Assembly: GCA_030180135.1 (NCBI GenBank)
Contig: CM058229.1
Location: forward strand, 45,535,522 to 45,599,521
DNA length: 64,000 nucleotides
DNA from: Orychophragmus violaceus
Lineage: Eukaryota; Streptophyta; Magnoliopsida; Brassicales; Brassicaceae
Direction of reading: 5' to 3'
Shown here piece after piece: positions 33,061 to 44,668 of the stretch; positions within the stretch are counted from its first letter, which is position 1; every line of letters starts with the position of its first letter. The notes below the pieces were generated by a model. It saw only the letters and a program-made list of their open reading frames with translations, was not told where the DNA came from and did no database searches. The position numbers were made by a program, and so were the translations under genes.

Positions 33061-34800
33061 TTGCCCTCATTGTATTTGTCCCGAGGACGCCTTTTAGGCT
33101 CCATTTCTGGGGGATTTTCCTTTGGTTTTGATTCTTGGTTTAGTGCTTCCCTTTGATCTCCTTTCCCATTGGCATCTTTCCCGTTATTGTTATTTTTGGG
33201 CCGCCGACCTCCTCGATTGGGGTCGACTATCTTCCCATTGCGGTACTAATCCAGTAAATAGTCATCCAAGTTTAGGCAGATTGTGGTGTCATTGGAGTAC
33301 TTTTGTGATATTCGCAGTATGGCCGATCGTAGTTGCCATCGTCGGGTTGAGGCTGATTGCGAACAAACTTGTTTCATCCCTGCGATGAGCTGTCGACAAA
33401 AAGGCCAAAGAGGCTTTACAGTGATTATCATCCTGGTAATCAGATTTCGATTTTTATTTCGATATCGAGGCTTTCTTAGTCGAGCAAATTTCTTTTTGGA
33501 TAATAAAGCATGTTCTTCTTCCAACTCTATTAATGTCATTGCTCTATGCAACACTTCTTATAAGGATGTCGGCTCATTGAGCTTCAGATCCTTTTTTAAG
33601 TCCGAGTTATACCACAAAACTTTCTGAAGTCTCCTCGAGCCTCATTATCGTCAGCTGTTATTATGGATACCACCTCCTTAATTGATCAATAAGCTCTTGT
33701 AAGGACTCGTCTTGCTTCTTCTCGAGGTCCCATAGGTCGGTATCCAGTGATTCAGAAGTTATGTATAGAGAGTAGTGCTTTAAGAACTTTTCCGAGAGCT
33801 GGTAAAATCTATCGATTGACCCCATTTTGAGTTGCGAGAACCAGGTAAGGGCCGTTCCTCTAAGGTTATGTATGACGTGTTGGCAGTATCCCGCGTCCCT
33901 CACTTTGTTCATGAATCGATTCCGTCCCATCGCTATCATAAATGCTATCATGAATTGTATAATATCAGTTTTTCCTTTGTTGGTCGGAAACTTGACCTTT
34001 TCGACAAGTGGAATTCTCGCATTCATGATTATAGATGCAAAGGTGTCTGCTGAGCTTTTTCCAACACGTGATCAAGCTCTTGTGCCAAGCTTGCTACCGG
34101 TGTATCTTAGAGTTTAGCTCCTGGATTTGACTCATTATGGTTGTGATTTGATCGTTTGGTGTCAATGTCGGGTTGACCGAAGCGGATGCGATGCCTGTCG
34201 GGTTGATCGTCTAGCATGCGGTCATCTGAGGTACTTCGTGAAAGAGGCGCATGTTAGTGGGCGGTATTTGCTCCGGGGTCTGCTCTGTTGTAGGTCTTTA
34301 TTGACGCCCCAACAAGTTTTCTTGGAGCAAGGCTTGCTGAGTGGCGAACATGGTGATTCGTTCGTTTGCCGCTATATCCATCTTGTCCATTCGGTTCATT
34401 AGCATCAAGAGCATCTCCGTCGTGCTCTGTTTCCCAATCCTGGTGGTTGGTGCTGCGGTGTTTGCTACACGCAGCGCCTCACCTGTGCCACTGCGTCCCG
34501 TGCACGCCTAGCGGTAGTCGTAATTGTGCCAATTGTCGCCTGAGTTGTTCTTGCTAGGGTGCGTTTGGGGCCTTCAGGTTTCTTGCGGGTATCGCGTTGT
34601 CCTATGATCCTGAAGTTGTTAAATTGTTGTGTGCTTCATCACCTCTCTAGACATGTTGGACTGGGTCCGCTCTCCTCCCATTGTGTTTCTGGTTTTGGTG
34701 ATGTCGCCGGCGTTGCTTGCTCCTCCTGTCTCTGGCGATGAGAGTGGTGTTCCTGTCATTGTCGATCTTTCCTTTGATCGTACGAATGTATTCAAAGTAT
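33061..34800 (-). pseudogene. gag: Gag of Tat-like element G
   Basis: The best stretch, 33661-34026, is a typical Retrotrans_gag domain: CQHVIHNLRGTALTWFSQLK, then SIDRFYQLSEKFLKHYS and DLWDLEKKQDESLQELI. The N-terminal part (34030-34800) is broken and basic/low-complexity. 33061-33660 links gag to protease, with a lysine-rich stretch. No single intact frame. Confidence 0.75.
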
Positions 34801-35270
34801 CCAGAGACGACGCCAATTTTTAATTCAGAGAACCACAACAATCAATTCAATAAACTGATCTTAAATTTAGAGACTTGAATAGTTCGAATCTAAGGACTAA
34901 AAGGCAATAACGAAAGGACCGGAAAATCTAGTCTTTATTGATCTTTAGGTTCGAAATCCATTGATCTCTCTTCCTAGGGTTTATGTTACAATAAATGAAT
35001 TTCGTCTTTTCCCGCATAGAGGAAGCCTATTTAGATCAGGAGAATTAAGGTTTATTCACTAGATTCTCTTTCATATGATAAAGTACAATCTGAACAACAT
35101 AGATTTTCTTTCCATTTAGGAGATTTGTGTTTATCTTTTCCAATTTTTTAAATATGTTAATTTACCATTAACATATTTCCTTTATTTTAAGCAGGTCGTC
35201 TAAGGTGTCGTCGCCTTGCTACACCGTGTTGGGCTGACTTCTCTTATAATGGGCTTGATCTCAAATAGGC
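34801..35270 (-). mobile_element. 5' LTR-like region and primer site of element G
   Basis: The minus strand reads an AT-rich ~450-bp region ending just before TTGGCGTCGTCTCTGG (34801-34816), located like a plant gypsy primer site. CCTAGGG and TTGATCT motifs resemble an LTR R/U5 region. No second copy was found to define its ends. Confidence 0.45.
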
Positions 35271-36535
35271 CGTTCAGCTGTTGGACGGGCTAAAGAGGGG
35301 TGCTAAACCCACCTCCAAAAACTGCCCAAGAAAGACATTATCTCTTAAAGAGAAACCGCCAGACCCAACTCATATATACACTGAACGTCTTAGACATGTA
35401 AGTCTCTCTTTGACTCGATATGTTTCTCATGAATCCACAACTGTATTAGAGATTTTAATAAACACACAAGAGCATGAGAAAATAATTTTTTTTAAACGGC
35501 AAGTAGAAGGAAGCTTTGCTAAAACTAGTTCTAAGGAATTAGACTCAACAAGTTTATTTTATCATAAAGAATCCATAATGCACTCGTTTCTTGTCCAAGA
35601 TGTCAATCTTATTTTAGGAGCTAAAGGACAGTGAAGTGCCACCATAAGAGAATTTGCTAATAGGCCATGTCCAGACGTAAAGAAGAAAGGCGCCATTGAT
35701 AATCACTACCAAGTCCACCAAAGGATAAAATGTTAAACCAGACCAAAGTAGATTGGTGATTCTATCTTACCTGCTCAAAGGAGATCCACTTGATGCACCA
35801 AACCATACCAAACCACCAAGGTAAGACCCTTAGATCACAAAAGAGAATTAAAGCTAACTTTCTTTCTCTTGGTGCAAGTTTTATAGTTTATAGATCGAAA
35901 CCTTTTTAAGAAGGATATCCTGATGAGGTAATCAAGTCATCATCAACCAAGAAGTATAGAGCAGAGTGTTTTCAGCCGGTCCATGCCCTTGAGGAGAAGC
36001 AGTTTAAGCGTACCAGAGACATATGTGCATGTCTTGGAGCATATCTACCCAACCATAAGGAATTAATCTACAAATGAACATGTTACAGAAACTTAACGCA
36101 TCAAGGAATCATTATGAAAGTGGAAGTGTTTCAAAAGGTCTCCAGATGAGAAGATAATCAAGTTACAACTAAGAAGATTTCCAAAAAAAACGTTGGATAC
36201 CAACTATCACTTCATGGAGAGCTCAGATCAAGTTGTAAAAAAAAAAAATTATGTAAACCTAACCCTTGATCATCTTAAAGTAACAAAAATCATTTTCTCT
36301 TTATACGAAGTTCTAAGTTTCTTTGTGGTGTTCTTTAATTCTAAGTGAGTGATTCATTTGGTGCTACTGAATATTTGGCTTGAGTTATGTGATTCAACAC
36401 CTTATGTCCATTCCATTTGATTGAGCGAGTCAATACCCTAATCCCATCTCCATCACAATTTCATCACACCTTCCGCATCCATAAGCTTGGAATCTCTTGG
36501 TCATTGAGTGATCATAAGTTGGAGTGATTCCAATA
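35271..36535 (+). mobile_element. Element F, 3' part with LTR-like end
   Basis: The 35281-35634 frame is of unknown function. 35990-36110 matches element E at 23935-24040 (ACATATGTGGATGTCTTGGAGCATATCTACC region). 36250-36535 resembles the last ~300 bp of the E LTR (GTGTTCTTT ... CACCTTCCGCATCC ... GGAGTGATTCC) but is clearly diverged. This supports F as a sister of E, split by element G. Confidence 0.55.
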
Positions 36536-36897
36536 AGATTCGGTTCAAGAAGAATGGGAAACACTTCACATTTACTTTAACTTATCCATGGCTACCTCAA
36601 CGGTGCAATATGTGAGAAAAGTAGGGTCATTTGAAGCGTACTTGCATTCTGAATAGAAGTGTGGAGAATGAGAAGGGTGGGAAATCAGAGTCAAAATAAT
36701 TAAATAACAGAGAACATTGTAGTCCTTACCCAAGAAGCAGAGAAGCCGAAGAAAACCACAGTGGTGGAAGTTGAACAAAGGCATTCATAATGCGAAAGTA
36801 AGGAGGCTGCATGTGTGAATGATAAGGAAGAGGAGAAGGAAAATTCAGAAGGTGAATGGGCAAATCCATTAAAAACATGTGAAAGTCCAGGACATAT
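36536..36897. other. Unassigned segment left of element H
   Basis: A plus-strand reading near 36720-36890 is rich in E and K with a few cysteines, perhaps more gag-like sequence. I see no motif that identifies it. CATAT at 36893-36897 would be the left target duplication of element H. Confidence 0.4.
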
Positions 36898-38095
36898 TGA
36901 TAGGTCAGGTTTTATCCGTATTCTAACTGCAAGTGCACAGTGATGTGAATGTAGTACTTTAGGGTATCGAAGCCACAAGGACTTTGGGCAACGATAGATT
37001 AAGAACAGTCAAGTTAAAACTAGGAGAAAGCAATGTAATGAGAAACTAAAAACAAAGCAAGAAAGTAAATCAGTAGCAAGATGGTTTGTAGGCAATTAAC
37101 TAAAAGCGCTAAGTCTAGGGAGTTCTCAGGAAATCAGACAAGCAGATAAATCATTCAGTCAGGATCAAATTAAGCACGGTTCTAGAACTCAAACACGGAA
37201 ATAGAATTAACCAACTTTCGTTGTGAGAATTCTCTAAGCCTAATTGCAGAAATCCAAATTTCTTTGTAATCCCTAACAGATTAAACTAGCTTTAAGATTA
37301 AGTTCGATGTGTTCACAATTCAATTAAACCAAATTTCTTTGCGAGTAATTCAATTGCTCAACCTAAATAGTTCAGATTCTAAACCACACTTTCGTGTCAA
37401 TTTAACAACCTAAGATCTAGATTCTAAGTGATCAGGTTAGAAACTAGTGTTAAGCACAATTTAGAATGAAGAACAATTATTGATATGAATCCTTAACTGA
37501 AATAAATAAATCTAGCAAGTCATAAAATCCCTATGAGAATCCCTAAACCTAACTATGAATCTACTCAGATATAGAATATGAAAACATAATCAATGAAATA
37601 ATAGATTGCATAAAAGAGAATAAGGGAGTAAAGGGGTTCGAAATCTTCTCCAAAAAGCAGAAAGCAGTACAGGATTAGGTCAGCCCCAAGCTCTAAAAAC
37701 TCTCAGCTCTAAGTATGAAAGCGTATCTCAAAACTGATGTAAAAACCTAATTATATAAGCTAATCACATCTTGGGACTTATTTGTAATTATCAGGAACTT
37801 ATGGGCAAAACTGTGATTTCTTCATTCTTCATTAAAACCGCCGAGGAAGGCCCATCTCGCTAGTGTGTCGATCGATGCACGATGTGTGTCGATCGATGCA
37901 TTACTCTGTTTTGGACAGTGAACTCTATCTCTCGGGTTAAAGCACCAAAATGCTCCAAAAAGCTCCATAAACTCCAATTCCGCTCCAAACGTGCATATAT
38001 CTAATAACACCTGTAAAAGACTCTAAAGAAACACTAAAAGACTCTAAAACACACTTATATCATGGTCTAAAACCGGTAAAAACCATGATATATCA
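36898..38095 (-). mobile_element. 3' LTR of Athila-like element H
   Basis: A 1198-bp LTR, TGATAGGTC at 36898 to TGATATATCA at 38086-38095, in reverse orientation. It is followed at 38096 by the polypurine tract on the minus strand. It contains a 21-bp direct repeat with two palindromes (cores 37869 and 37890) about 110 bp upstream of a TATATAA (37752-37758, reverse). The mate LTR lies outside the window. Confidence 0.9.
37860..37902 (-). promoter_or_regulatory. Paired CGATCG palindromes in the LTR of element H
   Basis: Two near-identical 21-bp units, each TGCATCGATCGACACAC-like, cores 37869 and 37890. They sit upstream of the TATATAA in the same LTR. Confidence 0.75.
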
Positions 38096-39506
38096 ACTCC
38101 CCCACACTTAGACTTTGCTTGCCCTGAAGCAAAACAGAGAACTAAAACATGGTGAAGAGGTTTGAAAACTTTCAGAAACTCTTTTTATCCTAGAAGCAAC
38201 AACACTCAGATTTCCCTTAGTAAGCCACTGAAAGAATCACCTGCAAGACATCAAGACCAACATGTACTTCCCCCACACTTAGCAACTGTCCTAAGTAAAC
38301 TCCACAATCAATCCAAGCAATTCAAATTCACCTTACTAACCTCTATAAGCTATTAAGTGCGGTCTCACCTAAGGATTATCGATCAAAGGCCACATGGATT
38401 CTTACTTTGTCAGCTCTAGACCACCATACTATCTTTTTCTGGTTCCTTTTCTTCTCTTTTCCCTTCCTTAGCATTCTGATTTTTCCCCATTGGGTATCAT
38501 TTTTTTTTTATCAGTGCTCTTCCCGTTAAGGGGTGTACTTTGGACACATTCCATGAATGCACAGGAGGAAATAGTGTTTGCTACTACTCCTGTGACCACT
38601 TCGGAAATACTAGCTCATCCTCAGTTTATTACTTTTTTTTTTACTTTATGGAAGGGGAGAAGGGAACCATACTCGGACAGGTTTACAAGCTGTGTCATAA
38701 CTAACAAAGGAATCCAAATCAAGGTATACCAAGCCCTTAGGTGAGAAACTTAAGTTAGGTTTACAAGGGTGAAGTCAGTAAAGGATCCTCTGAATACCTG
38801 AATTGATATGTCCTCAGTAGGTTGATCCGTGTTGGGTTTTCTAATAGTCATAGACAGATCCTGCAACTTCATCCCAATGGTTACTTAAGTTCCTGCAAGA
38901 TGTTGTTAACTTCTCAAAAATTCATTGTTTCCTACTTAAACCGTTTTGACTCAATAAAACAATTTTTTTTGAAAAACAGGACTGACTCTAAGAAAACAGA
39001 AAGATAATAGTCAGTACCACCTCCCCCACACTTGAAACACACTGTCCCCAGTCGTGTCAAGCTAATGTTTGGTAAAACAAAGAAAAAGTTAATGGATGTG
39101 TTAAGTTCTGTCTGATTTTACCTCTGTCGCTCATGCATCGATTGTTACACAAATGCAACGACCGTTGCAAGGCGATTTGCATCATGAGTCGATCGTTGCT
39201 CAGGACCGCAACGATCGCTGCAATGCGATTTTCATGTTGTGGCGATCGACACACAGGACCGTGTCGATCGTTGCATTGCGATTCTGTCGAGACCAGTTAG
39301 CAGTTAGCAGGTTAGTCCGTGAGAAATTATCAAATTTCAAACCTGCAAGCTGAAAAATCAATGCAAACAAGTAGAATAAAAGCAACAGATAGTCTCAAAG
39401 TGAAAACATCATCCAAACATAAGAATCCTAAGAAAATCAAAAGAAAAATGCAAAAGAAAATATGAAAACAGAAATACAGAACCGTAGTCTAGAGAAGCCA
39501 ATACTC
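38096..39506 (-). mobile_element. Element H 3' non-coding region
   Basis: Polypurine tract at 38096-38109 (minus), with copies at 38267-38281 and 39019-39033. A palindrome cluster lies at 39130-39272. Collinear with 531-1901 and 12820-14142. No gene. Confidence 0.75.
39130..39272 (-). repeat. CGATCG palindrome cluster, element H 3' UTR
   Basis: Three pairs: cores about 39139/39159 (CGATTG and CGACCG variants), 39190/39212 and 39243/39265. Spacing within pairs is 20-22 bp; pair starts are 51 and 53 bp apart. Same layout as at 715-862 and 12970-13112. Confidence 0.85.
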
Positions 39507-41000
39507 TCACTCGTCATCTATGCCATCATAGCGATCAGTACCGCTCGAAGAACCGGGAGTCAGAGAGCGCTGTCTACGTCGACGGGAAGGTCCGGGCTGA
39601 TGAATCTGCAGTTGTCTCCTGCAGGTGCAGGTACGCATGTAGTTCCAGATGCTACGTAGAATACCATCCTCAAGCTCTCTCCACTCTCCCTCAGACATCT
39701 CATCAAAAGGTACCGAAGGCTCAGGATAAGGACCAATATCATCAGCAGGAGCAGCAGGTGCAGGCGCAGATGAAGAAGAAGGGCGTTTAGAAGGCTCTCC
39801 CAGCGGATGAGCCATCGTAGGCACACTGCGTTGATCTTGCGTAGGAGGCTGGAATCTCAAGGCAGCCAGCGTATCAATCTGTGTCAGACCAGCAGCAGGA
39901 AGATCTATACCATGCTTCGTAGCGGTGTCATAATAGACCCATATACGTCCCTCCTTCAGCCATGTAGCACTCTGCAGGTGGGTAAAATCAAGGAATTCCT
40001 TGTTGTCGTCACACTTTGTACCCTCTAAGGGAATCCTGCAGTGCCTGAAAATGGGAGTAAGCATACTCCCTACTGACTCAGTATCCTTCCCATCGAATGG
40101 CTTCTTCTGCAGTGAGCACAAGTGATGAGCAAAGATAGCTCCTAAGTTGAGTCCTCTGGTGGGATCTCTCAAATCAGTCTCAGCAAACTGCTCTTTCAAC
40201 CCAATGAAAAGCATCTCCAGCTCATTCTTACGCATCTTGTTGGCTTCAGCTTTGCACAACAGAGTACATCCCAAGATGCGCAAGACATATCTGAGAACAT
40301 GATGCCTAACCTGTATCAGCTTCGTCGTCCTCGAGCAATACCGACCGTTGCCAATACATTCCCAGAAATACTGAGCTTCCGGCACATCCCACTCAAGAGA
40401 CATACCAATACGCGCAGGCTCAACACTGAATCCATAAATCCGACAGATATCAAGAAGGGGAATCCGATATCTGGCTCCTAAGCACATGAAGGTAAAGAAA
40501 CCTCCTGAATCTCTCCTGCTCTCTGGGTCAGGATAAATAACTTTGCAAGTGGCCAGCAGCTGTCTCACCAGATCAGGATACAACTCATAGTGCTGCATAG
40601 GCATTGTCCCCATACCAATGCCCTTAACCAATGTCAGCACCTGCTCATCAATGCCTAGACCCCTACAAGTCCAATAGTCCGCAAACTTGGTCGGCTTGAT
40701 CTTCATGCTACACCAGCCATTGTATAGCAATGTATCAAACTCGTCCCAATGCTCATGTAGCGGCCTCTCTGTGAAGGTGTCGGTCTTAAGCAGCTGATCA
40801 ATCTCCATATCCCAGACCTTGTTTGTCAGAATTAGCTCCTTATCCGCCTTAGGCCAAGGCAACTGTATCGCTTCCTTATCTCTCTGATAAGGCTCATGAC
40901 ATGGCGAGTCTCGAGGAAAACACTCAACTGGCGGAGGATGATGATCTGCAGCTGCAGCTGCTGTGGTAGCTCTGCGTTTGCGAGGTTGTCGAGGAGGCAT
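39507..41000 (-). CDS. ATHILA ORF-1 family protein of element H
   Basis: An intact frame of about 497 residues from ATG 41000 (MPPRQPRKRR) to the stop at 39507. The frame extends 25 codons further upstream, but I chose this ATG because a consensus splice acceptor (TTTTCTTGCTTGCAG) ends directly before it. Basic N-terminus, alanine stretch, then the body with FPRDSPCHEPY, WPKADKELILTNKVWDM, a tryptophan/cysteine-rich middle (LGARYRIPLLDICRIYGFS) and a C-terminal proline/serine/arginine-rich tail (QPGPSRRRRQRS). This resembles the Arabidopsis retrotransposon ORF-1 (PF03078) proteins, of unknown function, found 3' of pol in Athila. It is the only long intact frame in element H. Confidence 0.75.
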   Translation of the reverse strand: MPPRQPRKRRATTAAAAADHHPPPVECFPRDSPCHEPYQRDKEAIQLPWPKADKELILTNKVWDMEIDQLLKTDTFTERPLHEHWDEFDTLLYNGWCSMKIKPTKFADYWTCRGLGIDEQVLTLVKGIGMGTMPMQHYELYPDLVRQLLATCKVIYPDPESRRDSGGFFTFMCLGARYRIPLLDICRIYGFSVEPARIGMSLEWDVPEAQYFWECIGNGRYCSRTTKLIQVRHHVLRYVLRILGCTLLCKAEANKMRKNELEMLFIGLKEQFAETDLRDPTRGLNLGAIFAHHLCSLQKKPFDGKDTESVGSMLTPIFRHCRIPLEGTKCDDNKEFLDFTHLQSATWLKEGRIWVYYDTATKHGIDLPAAGLTQIDTLAALRFQPPTQDQRSVPTMAHPLGEPSKRPSSSSAPAPAAPADDIGPYPEPSVPFDEMSEGEWRELEDGILRSIWNYMRTCTCRRQLQIHQPGPSRRRRQRSLTPGSSSGTDRYDGIDDE

Positions 41001-41291
41001 CTGCAAGCAAGAAAATAAAGCATGTAAGTCTCGGCAGAAACTCCCTGTGAAGTCGCAATGCAACGACCGTTGCACAAGTGCGACGATCGTTGCAGGGCGA
41101 TTTCACAGTCGACAAACAACCTTTCAAATCGTTTCTAAATTTGTTCCACAATCTCACACACAGCATTATTCCATCACCAATCAACCTAAATCAAGTCTAT
41201 ATCAGTACGGAATCATCATTCTCAAGCCAAAATCTTCTAATTCCAAAACCCTAGAACTGAATCCGAAAATGATGAAATTTAGAGCTCTTAC
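41001..41291 (-). other. Predicted 5'-UTR intron before ORF-1
   Basis: On the minus strand GAG|GTAAGAGC at 41291 is a good donor and TTGCTTGCAG| at 41001 a good acceptor, with a T-rich tract before it. The 291-bp intron would place the ORF-1 ATG at the first base of the next exon. It holds a palindrome (core 41084) and a CGACCG variant (41063). Confidence 0.55.
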
Positions 41292-41551
41292 CTCGGAATT
41301 GTTATGAATGGGTTAGAAGAATAGATAGAGAAAGTAAAAACAAGAAGAATGAGCTTTGAATCAGAGAAAATGATGAAGAAATGAGCGATTTAGGTGATGA
41401 GAGTCGGGTTGTACGGACGGCGAAATGGGGAAGAAGAGAAGAGAGAAAAGGGTTAAGGCACTTACCTGGATCGTGTGTGCAACGACCGTTGCAGCTAAGA
41501 AACGATCGTTGCTAATGAACCGAATTGATTCCAGTTTAGCACGCGTATCTT
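41292..41551 (-). promoter_or_regulatory. CT-rich leader / possible promoter of ORF-1
   Basis: The minus strand is strongly CT-rich (TTTCTCTCTTCTCTTCTTCC-like, 41425-41455), as in plant 5' UTRs. A second donor-like CCAG|GTAAGTGCC lies at 41467, and palindromes at 41480 (CGACCG) and 41503. No clear TATA box was found before copia I interrupts at 41557. Confidence 0.4.
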
Positions 41552-41556
41552 GATTT

Positions 41557-42212
41557 TGTTGGGAATGTCCTGAAATCTACCGTACTATCTCTAGAAAGTA
41601 TGATAAGTGTCGAGATCAGACATAAGTCATAAATACTGGGTGATCATGATGACTTGCTAGAGCCCGCTCATGATCTATAAGTTTAGGACTTATTACCAGT
41701 ATTGTATGATCCCAAAGGGTCACACACCATAGCTAACGGGAAAGTTAAAAAGGAATTAATACGGTAAGATGCAAGGCATTTACTGTATTTGTACAGAGAA
41801 TTGGGCCAGACAAAAGACAGTCTTTTGTCTGATTTGGGCCTTGGGCCCAAAAGCCTAATGAGCCATTAGTTTAATTACTTGGGCCCATATAAGGAAGAAA
41901 AGAGGCGCAGGAAGCCCTAAGGCTTATGCCTCTGCGATTTTCACAGCCACTCTTCCTCTCTCTCTCTGTTGATTCCTGACTTGGTCTAGCAGCCTGATCC
42001 AGTAGCTTGTAAGCGTGTGGATACCTAGGAGGAGCCGGGTGATAATCAGCTCTCAGTGATCTCGACGTTACCAATCAATCCGCTGCATTTGAATGCGAAA
42101 GGTAATGTCACAGGTTTGATTTATGATTCGTTTTGCAAGAACCTAGATCTGTTAAGATTATGTGTTAGGTTGTAATTGGGAATTAAACCTTGAAAAACAC
42201 CATAATCCTTCA
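41557..42212 (+). mobile_element. 5' LTR of copia I
   Basis: TGTTGGGAATG to CCTTCA, 656 bp. ATATAAG at 41887-41893 is the TATA candidate. A splice-donor-like AAAG|GTAATG lies at 42101/42102. It has no CGATCG palindrome, unlike the copia K and L LTRs. The first 531 bp are identical to the 3' LTR by eye; the last 125 bp are not. Confidence 0.92.
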
Positions 42213-43777
42213 GTGGTATCAGAGCCTAGGTCGTTAGGTTTTTGCTGTTTGGATCATACTAGGTTGTTTATTAGTTTGATGAATCGATTTTAATGAGTAA
42301 AATTGATTGAAACTTGGAAAACCTAGAAATAAGAAAATCGATAAGATTGCTTGATGATTAAAAGTTGATATCGTTTATTTTAAGATTCGTTATCAAAACA
42401 ATCGTATGTTGATGACTTTATGAATTAATTAAGAAACGATTTTAAGTGAAATCGATTGTTGACTTAAGTTTTGTTATCGTGTACGATTTGTTTGAATTGG
42501 TAAACATAAGAATCGATTATTTGTTATCGTGTACGATTGTTGATTTAAGGTCATGATTATATGATTCGATCATGTGATTGTATAATGGGAAAAGGACAAA
42601 ATTTTTTGTCTTATGTGAAAGTCTCAATCGCTGTTGAAGCATGAATCGTGATGTTTGCTTGTTGACTTTGTTCAATTAATAAAGATCTCGATTTGTTAAG
42701 GCTTGTTAAGATTATGATTTTGTCTTATTTGAAAAGTCAAAAGCATTAATTGATTATGATCACATGATTGTATGAATTGATTAATTATTTAATTAATTAT
42801 GGTTTAAGCGGTTAACCCAAATCGCGGTTTGCTGGAAATTATTTAATACAATTGGTATTATTTAATTTCTGGTTAAACCGGATTTAAATTCAAAAATTGA
42901 ATTTTAACCTAAACCGAAGGCTGGTCTAAGTTTGATTTGGTTGGACCAAATAATTTAGAGCTGGTCTGGTTTAGTAAATAACCAGTTGGATTTAGTAGTT
43001 AATTTGGTCTTGGACCAGAATTAATGAACCGACTCGGTTATGTCAAATTATTGAGCCAATTGGAATTCTGTGGTCTTGGGCCAAGAATTGGGCCTATAAT
43101 TTGTGACCCATCCGAAAACTTTAATAAAACATTAAATTAGAAGTTTCTAATTTTGGCATGTTAGGAAGTTTCTAAAATAGTAGGTTTCCCTAAATAGAAA
43201 GTTTCCAAATTTAGTAAGTTACCTAAAATGGAAAGTTTCCCAAAATAGTAATCTTCTATTTTGGGAGGAAATCTATTGAAACCTAAAATCCTCAAAAACA
43301 ATATCAAGCTTGGATGTCTTGCCCAATCTTGTCAGCTACTTAACGCTTATTCAATTACAGATATGGCTTACAGTGTGAGGTGTCTGTTTTTGCGTAAGTA
43401 AAGTAGTATATAATCACTGATTTCATTGGGAGTCCCAGACTTTAGTGATTATTTGGCTGTAAGAGATTGGTTTCCTTGACTGGGCTATCGGGAGTCCCGG
43501 GCCTTGAGACATCTGGTGTATTGGGCCTTGGGCCCAATTCACAACCGAGAGTTATTGGATATAACTAGCTGTGTGTATGCTTACCAAGTAAAGCTACTTC
43601 TGGGTGACGGCCAGTGGCCCACTTTGGATTTAGCTGAACATGGGTCTCGGAATCATTGCATTCTTATGAGGTTAAACAAAGAAATTTTGAATGCAATGCG
43701 AGTTTTCTTATAAGTTATTAAGATTACTCTTTTATGAACTAAATAACTAAAACTCTATTTATCTCTAAAATTTAGTT
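42213..43777 (+). other. Primer site and long leader of copia I
   Basis: TGGTATCAGAGCC at 42214-42226 is a tRNA-Met primer site. There is no gene for about 1.56 kb. It contains GAAAGTTTCC-type short repeats (43139-43270), then two GGGAGTCCC hairpins (about 43428 and 43490), and ends at TTTAG|TTATG. With the donor at 42102 this would be an intron of 1674 bp. Confidence 0.75.
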
Positions 43778-44668
43778 ATGACTAGCACAAACAATCAAAA
43801 CACTTTCTCGATCCGGTCTGTCCTTGAGATGGACAAACTGAACGGATCAAATTTCTTGACTTGGTCGCGGAACCTGAGGCTAGTCCTCAGGCAGGAGAGA
43901 AAGGACTATGTCCTTGAAAGAGCTCTCCCCGAGAGGATCGGGTCCAATGCCTCTCATGCAGTATATGATGCTTGGAATAAGCATTATATTGATGCGGTAG
44001 ATGTGCGTGATCTGATATTGGCTACCATGGACTCAGATTTGCTGAAGCAATATGAGAACATGGAGTCGCCAATAGAGATGATCAGCAGCCTGAAATTGAA
44101 ATTTCAGGAGCAGGTAAGAGTGGAGAGATACCAGTTGGTTAAGTCTCTCACTAGCTGCAAGCTACCAAATGATCATCCAGTAAGTCCTCATGTCAGTAAA
44201 ATGATGGGTTACATTGATAACCTGAGGAAACTGGATTATCCAGTTAGCCAAGAATTGGCAACTGAGATCATTCTGCAGTCACTGCCGTCCAGCTATGATA
44301 AGTTCAGAAGGAACTATATCAAAAAAGGCTTAACGAAGACGCTGACTGAACTGCATGATATGCTCAAGACAGTTAAGCCAAACGTGAAGAGTACCCTGTA
44401 TAATCTCATGAAGGAGAAGGGTAGGTTTACTAAACCTAATGCTGACAAGGGTGAAGACAAAGTTGTCCAGATTTTGAATCATGGCAAGCGTGTGTCTTCT
44501 GAGCCCGAGTCAGATACCTCTTACGTTGGTAAGTGCTGCTACTGTAAAGAGACTGGGCATTGGAAGAGAGATTGCATTAAATTCATGGAAGATTATGAGG
44601 AGTTGAAGTTGATGTATGAGACTACTTCCTCAGGTATTCATGTTATTACTTCAAGTTCTACCTTATAG
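43778..44668 (+). CDS. gag: Gag of copia I
   Basis: An intact 296-residue frame. N-terminus MTSTNNQNTFSIRSVLEMDK and the plant copia gag (UBN2-like) block LNGSNFLTWSRNLRLVLRQE. The middle is helical with VSPHVSKMMGYIDNLRKLD and LATEIILQSLPSSYDKF. The CCHC zinc knuckle CCYCKETGHWKRDC (about 44530) has all four ligands. The frame stops soon after, where copia L would continue into protease. Gag is intact while pol is dead, as in copia K. Confidence 0.85.
   Translation: MTSTNNQNTFSIRSVLEMDKLNGSNFLTWSRNLRLVLRQERKDYVLERALPERIGSNASHAVYDAWNKHYIDAVDVRDLILATMDSDLLKQYENMESPIEMISSLKLKFQEQVRVERYQLVKSLTSCKLPNDHPVSPHVSKMMGYIDNLRKLDYPVSQELATEIILQSLPSSYDKFRRNYIKKGLTKTLTELHDMLKTVKPNVKSTLYNLMKEKGRFTKPNADKGEDKVVQILNHGKRVSSEPESDTSYVGKCCYCKETGHWKRDCIKFMEDYEELKLMYETTSSGIHVITSSSTL

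Larger units (their letters stand above)
28290..35270 (-). mobile_element. Tat-like gypsy element G inserted in element F (boundaries approximate)
   Basis: Interrupts F: sequence resembling the downstream part of element E resumes only after about 35270. On the minus strand it has a right LTR-like region, a primer-site-like TTGGCGTCGTCTCTGG (34801-34816), gag and protease. On the plus strand it has an extra ORF at the opposite end. RT and integrase were not found between 31430 and 32480. A C-run at 28290-28306 (G-run on the minus strand) could be its polypurine tract. I could not identify clean LTR ends or a target duplication. Confidence 0.6.

Noticed and set aside
36536..36897. E/K-rich reading as a separate gene
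   Set aside because: Short, with an internal stop and no motif; kept only as unassigned sequence next to element H.
39507..41000. ORF-1 as a host gene trapped between transposons
   Set aside because: It lies in the expected place before the polypurine tract and 3' LTR, its motifs match Athila ORF-1 proteins, and flanking blocks are collinear with other Athila-like elements.
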